Assembly (NCBI GenBank): GCA_947631995.1
Contig: CANRNT010000001.1
Span: forward strand, 94,699-158,698
DNA from: an uncultured Clostridia bacterium
GTDB lineage: Bacteria > Bacillota > Clostridia > Oscillospirales > Ruminococcaceae
Direction: 5' to 3'
Length of the DNA stretch: 64,000 nt
Shown here: in pieces, positions 1 to 8,298 of the stretch
Layout of the letters: the number at the start of each line of letters is the position of its first letter
Numbering within the stretch: position 1 is the first letter of the stretch
The notes under the pieces: model-generated
The model's input: only the letters and a program-made list of their open reading frames with translations
The model's database searches: none
Told to the model about the DNA's origin: nothing
Program-made: the position numbers and the translations under genes

Positions 1-707
1 CGGGAAAAGAGATAGTCGCTCTTGACGAGCTTGCAAGGGCGCTGGATCTGCCAAAGCCTCCGCGGCTGATAGAATGTTATGATATTTCAAATCTCGGCAG
101 CACAAACGTTGTTGCGGGAATGGTCGTATTTGAAAACGGCAGACCAAATAAAAAGCTGTACCGCAAATTTGCCGTTAAAGACGTTATAGGTCAGGACGAT
201 TACGCCTGCATGAGAGAAGTGGTAAAACGCAGGTTTGAGAGATATCTGGGCAACGATGAAGCTTTCGCTTTCAAGCCCGATCTCATACTTCTTGACGGCG
301 GCACGGGTCATGTGAACACTATCGCTCCGCTGCTCAAGGAGCTGGGCATAGATATACCGCTTTACGGACTTGTAAAGGACAGCCGCCACAGGACGAGAGC
401 TATCGCTACGGGCGGAGGAGAGATAACGCTGTCGCAGAGAAGCGCGGGATTTCATCTGATAACCGCTATACAGGACGAGGTACACAGATATGCGATAACT
501 TTTCAGCGCAGCAAAAGGGGCAAGACCGCATATGCCATGAAGCTGACCGAGGTCAAGGGTATAGGCGATGTCAAAGCAAAGCTGCTCATAAAAAAATTCA
601 AGACCAAAGAAGCGCTCAAAAACGCGTCAGTAGAGGAGCTTGCGAAGACTGCAAAGGTAGACCGCGAGACAGCACAGCAGCTAAAAAACGTAATTGGAGA
701 GATGTAA
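1..707 (+). CDS. uvrC: UvrABC excinuclease subunit C, C-terminal part
   Basis: The reading frame is already open at base 3, so only the last ~234 residues are present and the start lies upstream of the window. UvrC makes the dual incisions in nucleotide excision repair with UvrA and UvrB. Visible are the start of the RNase H-like nuclease domain (IECYDISN), its conserved DLILLDGGTGH stretch that carries a catalytic aspartate, and a C-terminal helix-hairpin-helix pair (LTEVKGIGDVKAKLL). The N-terminal GIY-YIG nuclease and UVR domains are outside the window. The stop codon is one base before the folC ATG, so the two genes are probably cotranscribed. Confidence 0.95.
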   Translation, partial: GKEIVALDELARALDLPKPPRLIECYDISNLGSTNVVAGMVVFENGRPNKKLYRKFAVKDVIGQDDYACMREVVKRRFERYLGNDEAFAFKPDLILLDGGTGHVNTIAPLLKELGIDIPLYGLVKDSRHRTRAIATGGGEITLSQRSAGFHLITAIQDEVHRYAITFQRSKRGKTAYAMKLTEVKGIGDVKAKLLIKKFKTKEALKNASVEELAKTAKVDRETAQQLKNVIGEM

Positions 708-708
708 A

Positions 709-2007
709 ATGGATATAGGCGAAGTTTACGAATATCTGGGCAGGTACGGAAAATCGGGAAAACCGGTAGAAAACCTCAGCCGTATCAAATGCCTGCTCAA
801 AGAGCTTGGCGACCCGCAGGAGGGACTGAAATTCATTCACGTTGCGGGCACAAACGGAAAAGGCTCTGTGTGCGAAATGCTGACAGAAATGCTATATCTG
901 CAAGATGTAAAGGTTGGAACATTTACATCTCCGTTCGTGCTGGAATATGCCGACAGGATACGCATAAACAAGCGAAATATCCCCGACCATTATCTTATCC
1001 GCCACACCGAAACGGTCAAAAATGCGGCTGCCAGAACTCCATACGGAAATGACTATTCGCAATTTGAGATAACGATGTGCATTTCGCTTTTGCATTTCAA
1101 AGAGTGCGGCTGCGATGTTGTTGTATGGGAAACGGGCGTAGGCGGTCTGAACGACTGCACGAACGTTATACAAAAGCCGCTGGTATCGGTCATATGCTCG
1201 GTATCATACGACCACACGGCAATTCTCGGAGAAACTTTGGAAGAGATAGCCGCGCAGAAAGCCGGTATCATAAAGCACGGCTGCCCCGTAGTTCTGTCGC
1301 CGTGCAATGACAAGGCGGTGGAAGATGTAGTCCGCAGGACTGCTATATGCAGAAGCAGCAGTCTTACAATACCTGATATGAAGAACGTCGGGATATTTTC
1401 CGACACGCTGCAAGGCTGCGACTTTACATATAAAGGTAAGCATTACTCTACATCTATGTGCGGTATACATCAGGTAAGGAACGCAGTTACCGCGATAGAA
1501 GCCGTCCGCGCTTGCAGCGAAAGCATAAGGGTAAGCGAAAATAACATAGCGGCGGGCGTTTCTAACGCTGTTATACCCGCGAGGACACAGATATTATCCG
1601 CTGACCCTCTGCTGATACTCGACGGCGGTCACAATCCCGACGGCTTCAAGGCGCTCGGCGAGCTGCTGAGCAGCAAGACCCCCGCTCCGAGATGTGCTGT
1701 TGTAGGTATACTGAAAGATAAAAAAGCGGCACAGTCTATTGAACAACTGCTCCCGCTTTGTGATATGTTTATTACGGTAGATTCTTTCCACCCAAACGCG
1801 GTCAACGCTTCCGAGCTGGCACAGAATATCGAAGCTATGGGCGGTAAAGCCTGCGCCGCCGATGACACCGTTTCAGCTATGCAAATGCTGAAGGATATGA
1901 GAGATAAATATAACACACAGGTAATATGCGGTTCCCTGTATCTTGCTTCGGACGTCCTAAATAAGCTTGCTCCTGAGGAGGAGAAGCAGCTTCTTTTCTC
2001 GACGTGA
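709..2007 (+). CDS. folC: Bifunctional folylpolyglutamate/dihydrofolate synthase
   Basis: FolC adds glutamate to dihydropteroate and to folates in the cytoplasm. The 432-residue protein has the Mur-ligase P-loop HVAGTNGKGSV, a VWETGVGG segment and the C-terminal LILDGGHNPDG motif, and the length is usual for the family. The ATG at 709 is preferred over an in-frame TTG at 694 because GGAGAG at 696-701 sits seven bases before it. That ribosome site lies inside the end of uvrC, implying coupling. The last 51 bases overlap the convergent 3' end of sigF. Whether the enzyme has both activities or only folylpolyglutamate synthase cannot be told from the sequence. Confidence 0.95.
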   Translation: MDIGEVYEYLGRYGKSGKPVENLSRIKCLLKELGDPQEGLKFIHVAGTNGKGSVCEMLTEMLYLQDVKVGTFTSPFVLEYADRIRINKRNIPDHYLIRHTETVKNAAARTPYGNDYSQFEITMCISLLHFKECGCDVVVWETGVGGLNDCTNVIQKPLVSVICSVSYDHTAILGETLEEIAAQKAGIIKHGCPVVLSPCNDKAVEDVVRRTAICRSSSLTIPDMKNVGIFSDTLQGCDFTYKGKHYSTSMCGIHQVRNAVTAIEAVRACSESIRVSENNIAAGVSNAVIPARTQILSADPLLILDGGHNPDGFKALGELLSSKTPAPRCAVVGILKDKKAAQSIEQLLPLCDMFITVDSFHPNAVNASELAQNIEAMGGKACAADDTVSAMQMLKDMRDKYNTQVICGSLYLASDVLNKLAPEEEKQLLFST

Positions 2008-2625
2008 CACCTGCACCTGCGTCATTTCAAGCTCAAGCGCTGTTTGCGTTTGAGTTTTGTTTTTTACATAGCGCAGATATAATAGCTTTCTGTCCTTTGG
2101 CTCAAGCTCTGAAACAGCCTGCTTCAGAGCTATGGACATAATTATTTTCTCGTCCGGCGGCTCTACGGGGATATCTATTTCGCCGCCGCTCTCGCTTCCG
2201 TCGTCGGAGTTGGCAGTCAGGCTGACGGGCGGCATGGAAACATTGAGCGCCTCGACTACCCTTTCGGTATCTTCTCCGGACATCTGCGAAAGCTCGGTGA
2301 TAGTCGGTTCTCTGCCGTTTTCTTTGGCAAATTTTTCTCTCATTCGCGAAAGCTTCAGAGAAAGTTCTTTCAAGCTCCTGCTGACCTTTACCGTTCCCCC
2401 GTCACGAAAAAGGCGCTTTATCTCCCCCATTATGACAGGAACGGCATAAGTAGAGAATTTATACCCCAAGGTCGGGTCAAAGGCGTTTATAGCTTTCATA
2501 AGCCCTATACAGCCCGCGCTGCACAGATCCTCATACTCTATGTTTCTTCCTCTGAAACGGTTAGCGCACAGATGTACCAGACCCATATTCTCCTGCGCGA
2601 ACTTATGCTTCTCTTCCGTTTTCAT
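1957..2625 (-). CDS. sigF: RNA polymerase sigma factor SigF, forespore-specific
   Basis: This is an early forespore sigma factor of the sigma-70 family, 222 residues. Region 2 is clear (EDLCSAGCIGLMKAI followed by FSTYAVPVIMGEI), region 3 follows, and region 4 ends in a helix-turn-helix (ALELEMTQVQVSRREKKLL). Placement directly after spoIIAA and spoIIAB identifies it as SigF rather than SigB or SigG. The frame could open at a TTG at 2628, but the ATG at 2625 has AAAGG upstream at normal spacing and is preferred. It overlaps the end of spoIIAB by 23 bases, which suggests translational coupling that fixes the SpoIIAB to SigF ratio. Its 3' end runs 51 bases into the opposite-strand folC. Confidence 0.95.
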   Translation of the reverse strand: MKTEEKHKFAQENMGLVHLCANRFRGRNIEYEDLCSAGCIGLMKAINAFDPTLGYKFSTYAVPVIMGEIKRLFRDGGTVKVSRSLKELSLKLSRMREKFAKENGREPTITELSQMSGEDTERVVEALNVSMPPVSLTANSDDGSESGGEIDIPVEPPDEKIIMSIALKQAVSELEPKDRKLLYLRYVKNKTQTQTALELEMTQVQVSRREKKLLLLLRSKLI

Positions 2626-3076
2626 CAATAGCCTTTCTTGTCGTCAGCTTTTTGCGCATGGTAACGCTCGTTCCTTTTCCTACCCTGCTCTTTACGGAGA
2701 GCTTATCCATAAAGCTCTCCATTATTGTAAAGCCCAGTCCCGCTCTGTCCTCGTCGGGTGCGGAGGTATAAAGAGGAGTCATAGCGGCTTCGATATCCTC
2801 TATGCCGCAGCCCTTGTCCGAAATGCGTATGTATATTTCGTTTTCAACAAGTATCTTTGCGGTCATCGCAACCGTACCAACGGTATCTTTATACCCGTGC
2901 ACAATGCAGTTGGTAACGGCTTCGGAAACCGCCGTCTTGATATCGGAAAGCTCGTCTATCTGCGGATTGAGCTGCGATACGAGCCCTGATATCGCCATAC
3001 GTGCAAAGCTCTCGTTCTCGGAGAGGCTGGGGAACGTGATCTTTATCTCATTTAATATCCTGTCGGATCTTTTCAT
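2603..3076 (-). CDS. spoIIAB: Anti-sigma F factor and serine kinase SpoIIAB
   Basis: In the known pathway SpoIIAB holds SigF inactive and phosphorylates SpoIIAA until SpoIIE dephosphorylates SpoIIAA in the forespore. The 157-residue protein has the GHKL (Bergerat) ATP site: an N-box at EAVTNCIVHGY, a G1 box DKGCGI and a G2 box GLGFTI. It overlaps spoIIAA upstream and sigF downstream, as expected of a tightly coupled tricistronic operon. The C-terminal tail beyond the catalytic core (RKLTTRKAIDENGREA) is a little longer than I expect for the family. Confidence 0.96.
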   Translation of the reverse strand: MKRSDRILNEIKITFPSLSENESFARMAISGLVSQLNPQIDELSDIKTAVSEAVTNCIVHGYKDTVGTVAMTAKILVENEIYIRISDKGCGIEDIEAAMTPLYTSAPDEDRAGLGFTIMESFMDKLSVKSRVGKGTSVTMRKKLTTRKAIDENGREA

Positions 3077-3431
3077 CTTTGATCTCTCCTTTCATATCTG
3101 TAAACAGTCTGCCGCGGACATCTTCATCTATGAACACGGCGAGCTTGTTCATTCCCGCAAGCTGCATGACCCTGCGTATCGACGGCGAACAGTTGACGAT
3201 ATAAAGCGTACCGCCGTATTCATGCAGTATGCGGTATCTTCCCATGACAAGACCTATGCCGGAGCTGTCCATAAACGTAACGCCCGAAAAGTCGATATAA
3301 AGCTCCGACGGGCATTTGGAGTCTATTGCCATATCTATGTTCATTCTGGCGCAGGAGGCGTTATGATGGTCAAGCTCTCCGTGAAGCTCAACAAGACATC
3401 TGTTGTTATTGTTATAAATAACCACGTTCAT
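3048..3431 (-). CDS. spoIIAA: Anti-anti-sigma F factor SpoIIAA
   Basis: This STAS-domain protein of 127 residues releases SigF by binding SpoIIAB. The phosphorylation loop FMDSSGIGL is intact; by alignment with the B. subtilis protein the target is the first serine (Ser56 here). The N-terminal GELDHHNA motif is also characteristic. The gene is the first of the spoIIAA-spoIIAB-sigF operon and its last 29 bases overlap spoIIAB. The C-terminus (residues ~112-127, Lys/Asp/Glu rich) extends beyond the usual STAS fold. A SigH promoter would be expected in this role but I could not find one; a sigma-A-like element is described separately. Confidence 0.96.
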   Translation of the reverse strand: MNVVIYNNNNRCLVELHGELDHHNASCARMNIDMAIDSKCPSELYIDFSGVTFMDSSGIGLVMGRYRILHEYGGTLYIVNCSPSIRRVMQLAGMNKLAVFIDEDVRGRLFTDMKGEIKDEKIRQDIK

Positions 3432-3483
3432 ACTATCATTCCTTTCCTATTCTTCTTGCTGCAACCGCTTGTCCATATAAATA

Positions 3484-3513
3484 ATAACAACCTCTGACAC
3501 AGAAATTTGTCAA
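3484..3513 (-). promoter_or_regulatory. Possible sigma-A-type promoter of the spoIIA operon
   Basis: On the minus strand a perfect TTGACA (complement of 3508-3513) is followed after 18 bases by TGTTAT (complement of 3484-3489), about 50 bases before the spoIIAA ATG. In B. subtilis this operon is read by SigH; no convincing SigH element was seen. The -10 match is weak, so the call is tentative. Confidence 0.4.
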
Positions 3514-3553
3514 AGGCTGTTTGTAACATAAAAGATTTTAATGTCATAAAATA

Positions 3554-4096
3554 CTATTCTTCGATCTGTTTTCCCAAAAACATTGCCGTCGCCTGTGCGA
3601 GAGTGTGCTGAGCCTGTGTAGCTTCGGTGTTGCCCTCGGTAGAAACATAAGCTACCGCGCCTGTAACATCGCCTGACGCCACTATCGGGAAAACGGCAAG
3701 CGCTTTCTGGTCTATGCCCTCGATAGGCTGTACAGTCATTGCATTATCCTTATCGGCTATATAACCGTGTCTGCTCTCCATTATCTCCTCGAGCGCAGGC
3801 GTAACGCGACGCTCGTTGTATTCGCGCTTTGCAACTCCTGCCACCGCTACGACATGATCCCTGTCAAATATCACGGCAGGCGCACCTCCGAGCTTGTACA
3901 TTACCTCGGCTGCCTGAGCGGCATTCTCGGAAAGCTCATTTATCGGCGAATATTTCCTGAAAATGACTTCGCCCTCATTGCTTGTATAGATCTCAAGCGG
4001 TGCGCCGTCCTTTATCCTCATAGTTCGCCGTATTTCCTTTGGTATCACGACTCTTCCAAGATCGTCTATTCTTCTTACTATACCTGTTGCTTTCAT
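3554..4096 (-). CDS. spoVT: Stage V sporulation transcription factor SpoVT
   Basis: SpoVT is a DNA-binding regulator of late forespore genes. The first ~50 residues are an AbrB/MazE-type swapped-hairpin domain (MKATGIVRRIDDLGRVVIP, then KEIRRTMRI). The remaining ~130 residues fit the GAF-like C-terminal domain that separates SpoVT from the shorter AbrB and Abh. The length of 180 is typical. The start is supported by GGAGG just upstream. The gene lies 40 bases before the spoIIAA promoter region on the same strand; no terminator separates them clearly, but it precedes the operon and probably has its own promoter in 4097-4280, where I could not identify a SigF/SigG element. Confidence 0.95.
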   Translation of the reverse strand: MKATGIVRRIDDLGRVVIPKEIRRTMRIKDGAPLEIYTSNEGEVIFRKYSPINELSENAAQAAEVMYKLGGAPAVIFDRDHVVAVAGVAKREYNERRVTPALEEIMESRHGYIADKDNAMTVQPIEGIDQKALAVFPIVASGDVTGAVAYVSTEGNTEATQAQHTLAQATAMFLGKQIEE

Positions 4097-4428
4097 ATTA
4101 TTCCTCCATAAATTGTTTATGCTTCATATTGCAGGTTTTCTTTTGCGAAGATATTGTTTGCAGTATATACCCAATTATTCATTTAAAAATGTTTCTGACG
4201 GTTTATAGTACAAGATATCCAATTACAGGGCTTTTGTTACAGTAAATTTTTATATTGTAAAAATATGAAATTTTTTGCTGAACGTTGACATAACCATAAA
4301 TGTGTGATATAATGGTTTTCAGATGCATTAAATTGTGTTATTGATCTGCGGTGCTGCTATGTTTTGCGCCGTATACCATGACAGTATATAAAGATAGGTT
4401 CATGAGTATTTGGAAACGGAGGATCAAA
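4097..4428. other. Intergenic region between divergent spoVT and lysozyme genes
   Basis: This 332-base AT-rich gap holds the spoVT ribosome site at its left edge and the strong promoter of the lysozyme gene at 4285-4313. The leader from that promoter to the ATG is about 110 bases. I see no tRNA, riboswitch or terminator in it. Short ORFs here lack ribosome sites and are not called. Confidence 0.6.
4285..4313 (+). promoter_or_regulatory. Strong sigma-A promoter of the lysozyme/cohesin operon
   Basis: TTGACA at 4285-4290 and TATAAT at 4308-4313 are separated by exactly 17 bases, with an extended -10 TGA just before the TATAAT. Both hexamers are consensus, so high constitutive expression is expected unless a repressor intervenes. 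Confidence 0.85.
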
Positions 4429-6570
4429 ATGAAGTTTAAAAAACTCATCGTAAGCTGTTTGTCAGCCGCTATTGCCTTGACGGCTGCTATGGGTATTTTG
4501 ACAAGCGCGCCGAGCGCTGTTGCTGCCGAGCAGCGTATAAACAGCATTTATGGCGCGGGTACATACACCGTTGACGCACGCTTCAGCGGGTACACTATAA
4601 GGCAAGGCACAGATGTTTCGCAATGGCAGGGAAATATCAACTGGCAAGGCTTCAAAAACATGGGCACAGAGTTCGCGTTCATCAGACTGGGCTACAGAGG
4701 TACAGAGTCAGGCGGTGTATATCTTGACCCGAAATTTCACCAGAATATACAAAATGCCATTAATGCAGGCATACCTGTAGGAGTATATTTTTACTCACAG
4801 GCAATAAATGAAGCCGAGGCAAGAAACGAAGCTCAGTATTGTATCGATAATTTAAAAGGCTACAAGATCGATCTGCCGATAATCATGGATTTTGAGTATG
4901 ATTACAGCGGCAGACTTTACAAGGCTGGTCTGTCGAGAGAACAGACTACAAGACAAATACGCGTGTTCCTTGATACCTGCTCGCAGGCAGGATACAAAGG
5001 TATGCTGTATGCCAACAAGAATACACTTACCAACAACATTGATACAAGTCAGATAACTCCGCAGTATCCCGTATGGCTCGCTCACTATACTTCACAGACA
5101 GATTATACGGGCGCGTATGATTTCTGGCAGTACAGCTCCAAGGGACAAACCAATTACGACGAATGCGAATATGTTGACTGCGATTTCTGGATGGTACAGA
5201 CATCTATAACATCGCTTTCATTCAGCGAGAGCAGCATTGATATCAATGCTGGCGAAAGCGCAGGATTTACTGTAAATGCCGTTCCTGCGGTAAATAGTGA
5301 CAATGTAACGGTAACATCTTCCGATCCTACGGTAGCAAGCGTTATCGGCGACAAGGTATACGGAGTTCGCAGCGGTACTGCGACACTTACCGCAACATCT
5401 ACAAACGGCATAAAGTCAAGCTGCACGGTCACGGTGCGCGAAAGCCTTGACGATTACACCATAGATATGGGCGACAGCTTTGTTTATACATCGGACGAGA
5501 TAACGCCCACGATAAGCGTAAATAAGGATACATACGTTTCGGGCGCTGTAATGTCGGACGGTCAGATCTATACACAGCCGACAACGACTTCCAAAGCTGC
5601 CGCGAATGTAGCTGCGAACGACAAGGTAGATATTATAGGCGAGGTCAATGCGGACAGCAAATTTTACCTCGTAAGCACGGCAGACGGAGCTACGGGCTTC
5701 ATACCGAGCAATAACCTGTCAGTCGTTATGGGAAGCGTTACGCTTCAGGAAGGCACAGACTACACCGCTTCGTTCTCTAACAATGTAAATGTAGGAAAGG
5801 CTACCGTAACGGTATCTGCCGCTTCGGACAAAATAACGGGAAGCATAAGCAGAACGTTCGATATAACGCCCTGCCCGTTGGAGGGCTGTAAGATAACTCA
5901 GATATCGCCTCAGAATTACTCGGGCGGCCCGCTGTATCCTAATGTAAAGATCTACAACGGCTCTGTCAGACTTATAAAAGGCACAGACTACACGCTCAGC
6001 TATTCTGAAAACGTAGATATCGGCACGGCTAAGGTCAATGTAACTGCCATAGGCAATTACAGCGGCTCTCTCGATCTTACTTTCAGCATAGTTGAAAGCG
6101 GCGGCGAAGCTCCGGCGGATCAGGAGGTAGGTAAATTAGACCTGAGCGGTATGGAGAATTTCGCCGATTCCGATATAACGGACGCTAGCATTACTTTCAA
6201 AGACGAGAACGGCGAGGAATATGACGCTGTTATTTCGGACGACGGTATTATATCCGTTTCCACCCTGCCGACAGGCACTTACAGCGTTACAGTTTCTATG
6301 CAGAATTACGTTCCCAGAACATATGAGATAACCGTTACGGAATCTCAGCCGGCAGAGCTTTCGGCTAAGCTTAATCTGTACGGCGATATAACGGGTGACG
6401 GTGAGATCGACTTGTATGATTACCTGCGTGTTAACGCTTTGATAAGAAACACGATAGAGCTTGACGATTATTCAGTTGCTACGGCTGATGTAACAAAGGA
6501 CGGAGAAGTAGATCTGTTCGATTACCTGCGTGTTAACGCTCATATCAGAGGTACCACCAAGCTGTGGTAA
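4429..6570 (+). CDS. Secreted GH25 lysozyme with Ig-like modules and a type I dockerin
   Basis: Predicted secreted muramidase of 713 residues. A signal peptide covers ~1-33 (MKFKKLIV start, VAA end). A GH25 domain spans ~57-254 with the conserved DVSQW (Asp62) and MDFE (Asp154, Glu156) acidic residues. Then come a BIG2-like domain (~259-345), two similar beta modules that share a 'GTDYT...' pattern, a carboxypeptidase-regulatory-like module, and a C-terminal type I dockerin (~650-710) with two calcium loops (DITGDGEIDLYD, DVTKDGEVDLFD). GH25 enzymes cleave the MurNAc-GlcNAc bond of peptidoglycan. The frame opens further upstream (4351) but GGAGG at 4418-4422 and the signal peptide select the ATG at 4429. 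The next gene, 43 bases on, encodes a cohesin-like domain, so this enzyme is probably docked on a surface protein. Confidence 0.9.
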   Translation: MKFKKLIVSCLSAAIALTAAMGILTSAPSAVAAEQRINSIYGAGTYTVDARFSGYTIRQGTDVSQWQGNINWQGFKNMGTEFAFIRLGYRGTESGGVYLDPKFHQNIQNAINAGIPVGVYFYSQAINEAEARNEAQYCIDNLKGYKIDLPIIMDFEYDYSGRLYKAGLSREQTTRQIRVFLDTCSQAGYKGMLYANKNTLTNNIDTSQITPQYPVWLAHYTSQTDYTGAYDFWQYSSKGQTNYDECEYVDCDFWMVQTSITSLSFSESSIDINAGESAGFTVNAVPAVNSDNVTVTSSDPTVASVIGDKVYGVRSGTATLTATSTNGIKSSCTVTVRESLDDYTIDMGDSFVYTSDEITPTISVNKDTYVSGAVMSDGQIYTQPTTTSKAAANVAANDKVDIIGEVNADSKFYLVSTADGATGFIPSNNLSVVMGSVTLQEGTDYTASFSNNVNVGKATVTVSAASDKITGSISRTFDITPCPLEGCKITQISPQNYSGGPLYPNVKIYNGSVRLIKGTDYTLSYSENVDIGTAKVNVTAIGNYSGSLDLTFSIVESGGEAPADQEVGKLDLSGMENFADSDITDASITFKDENGEEYDAVISDDGIISVSTLPTGTYSVTVSMQNYVPRTYEITVTESQPAELSAKLNLYGDITGDGEIDLYDYLRVNALIRNTIELDDYSVATADVTKDGEVDLFDYLRVNAHIRGTTKLW

Positions 6571-6613
6571 TATGCGCAGGAATTTGATATAAAGTATGTG
6601 TAGGTGAATAACG

Positions 6614-8206
6614 ATGATAAAGAAATTTATTGCTCTGGCTGTGTGTCTGCTGACGCTTGCGGCTGTCGCTCTCCCGTCAGCCACGACTGCTTATGCGGCA
6701 GGCGGAGCAACCATAAGTGTTTCGGCTGACAGGACGACCGTCAATATTGGAGAAGAAGTTACTTTCTCGGTAAGCCTGTCAGAAAGGGACGTTATAGCAG
6801 GCGCTCAGTTTAATATGAGTATTCCGAACGGTTTAACATATCTCAGAAGTTCTTTAAATGGCGGAGCAGAAAGTGTTCTTTCACTCAAAGATCCAAGCTT
6901 TGACGGAGATACTTTGATGTATCTTACCATTTCAAATTCATCAAGAGCTCCTGTAGCCGGTCCGACGGTTCTGTTCACAATCACTTGTAGAGCGGATAAT
7001 ATCGGCAGCTACACGGTTTCAGTAAATAATAGTACATTAAAGGTCAGTGATAGTAGTTTTTACCCTCTAAGCTGCGATACAACGTCAGCGACCATAAATG
7101 TTGTTATACCCGTATCGGGAGTAACTTTGTCGGAGACATCAAGAACTCTCAGAGAAAAGGGCGAAACTTTCCAGTTGTCCGCCACCGTATCTCCCGATAA
7201 CGCTTCAAACAAAGCTTACAGCTTCAGCAGTAGCAATACGGGTGTTGCAGCCGTCAGCGCTGACGGAACTGTAACTGCCGTAGCGAACGGCAAAGCCAGC
7301 ATTATCGTAACGACTGCTGACGGCGGCAAGACGGCTGTTTGCGAAGTAACGGTAGATATCCCGCACAAGCACACGCTTACCGAGGTAAAGGCTAAAGAGT
7401 CGACTTGTACGGAAACAGGTAACAGGGCGTACTACAAATGTACGGGCTGCGGCAAGGTATTCAAGGATAAAAATGCCGCTTCGGAAACAACGGTATCTGC
7501 GGAGACTATTGCCAAAAAGGCGCATAAATTCGATAAAAAGGACACGTCTGAAAAGTACCTTGCGAGCAAGGCGGACTGTCAGAGCCCTGCAAAGTATCAT
7601 TACTGCTGTTCTGTCTGCGGAACGGCTGACACAAAGACCTTTGAAAGCGGAAACCCCGACCCGAATAATCATTCCGACATAGTTTTGAAGGACGAGAAAA
7701 AGGCTACCGAAGAGGAAGAAGGATATTCAGGCGACAAGTTCTGCAACGCCTGCGGTAAAGAGATAGAAAAAGGTCACGTTGTTCCTAAGTTCGTTCATAT
7801 GGAAAGCGTTCAGAAGATAGAAGCCAAACAGCCTACTGAGACCGAGGACGGCAACATTGAATACTACATCTGCAACGGCTGCGGAAAAATATACAAGGAC
7901 GCCAAAGGCAAGACAGAGATAAAGCTTGCCGATACCGTTCTGAAAGCTACCAAAAAGGATAACAGCTCGTCTAAGTCGGACAGTTCTTCTTCCAAGAGCG
8001 ACAGCCTTACGGACAGCGACATCGACAGTTCTGATGATGACAGCGCTTTGGAAAACAGTTTGACTGACAGCAGCGCGATCGTCGGTTCACAGGCTGAAAG
8101 CGGCTCTCATTCAAGTGTAGTATGGATAGTTGTAAGTGTCGCTGCGGTACTTGCTGCGGCTGCCGCCGTAACTGTAATTATCTTGAAAAAGCGCAGGATA
8201 TTCTGA
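6614..8206 (+). CDS. Membrane-anchored surface protein with cohesin-like, BIG2 and Cys-rich modules
   Basis: Surface protein of 530 residues. It has a signal peptide (~1-29, AYAA end), then a domain at ~31-160 that resembles a cohesin (VNIGEEVTFSVSLSE, IAGAQFNMSIPNGLTYL, VLFTITCRAD), a BIG2-like domain (~165-247), and repeated Cys-rich modules (~250-450) with pairs such as CTGCGK, CSVCGT, CNACGK and CNGCGK. A Ser/Asp-rich linker leads to one transmembrane helix (~503-524) and a KKRRIF tail. There is no LPXTG sorting signal, so it is held in the membrane. AGGTG lies eight bases before the ATG. Directly following a dockerin lysozyme, it is the best candidate receptor for that enzyme. The cohesin call is by pattern and not proven; it could be another Ig-like adhesion fold. 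Confidence 0.75.
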   Translation: MIKKFIALAVCLLTLAAVALPSATTAYAAGGATISVSADRTTVNIGEEVTFSVSLSERDVIAGAQFNMSIPNGLTYLRSSLNGGAESVLSLKDPSFDGDTLMYLTISNSSRAPVAGPTVLFTITCRADNIGSYTVSVNNSTLKVSDSSFYPLSCDTTSATINVVIPVSGVTLSETSRTLREKGETFQLSATVSPDNASNKAYSFSSSNTGVAAVSADGTVTAVANGKASIIVTTADGGKTAVCEVTVDIPHKHTLTEVKAKESTCTETGNRAYYKCTGCGKVFKDKNAASETTVSAETIAKKAHKFDKKDTSEKYLASKADCQSPAKYHYCCSVCGTADTKTFESGNPDPNNHSDIVLKDEKKATEEEEGYSGDKFCNACGKEIEKGHVVPKFVHMESVQKIEAKQPTETEDGNIEYYICNGCGKIYKDAKGKTEIKLADTVLKATKKDNSSSKSDSSSSKSDSLTDSDIDSSDDDSALENSLTDSSAIVGSQAESGSHSSVVWIVVSVAAVLAAAAAVTVIILKKRRIF

Positions 8207-8241
8207 TTTTTCGGAGTACATTAAAAATCAACACTAAACAC

Positions 8242-8274
8242 AAAATGACCCCCGACATAGCCGAGGGTCATTTT
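8242..8274. terminator. Bidirectional terminator between the surface protein gene and nadA
   Basis: A perfect 10-base inverted repeat (AAAATGACCC at 8242-8251, GGGTCATTTT at 8265-8274) has A and T runs on its outer sides, so it can terminate transcription from both the plus-strand surface genes and the convergent nadA. Confidence 0.85.
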
Positions 8275-8298
8275 TGCAGTTATATCACTTTTATGAGA

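Noticed and set aside
7205..7672. Minus-strand open frame inside the Cys-rich surface protein gene
   Set aside because: Antisense shadow of the repeat modules without ribosome site.
4600..8100. Repeated beta modules considered as DNA-level tandem repeats
   Set aside because: The similarity is at protein level only; no long identical DNA repeats were found, so recombination-driven repeat change is not supported.
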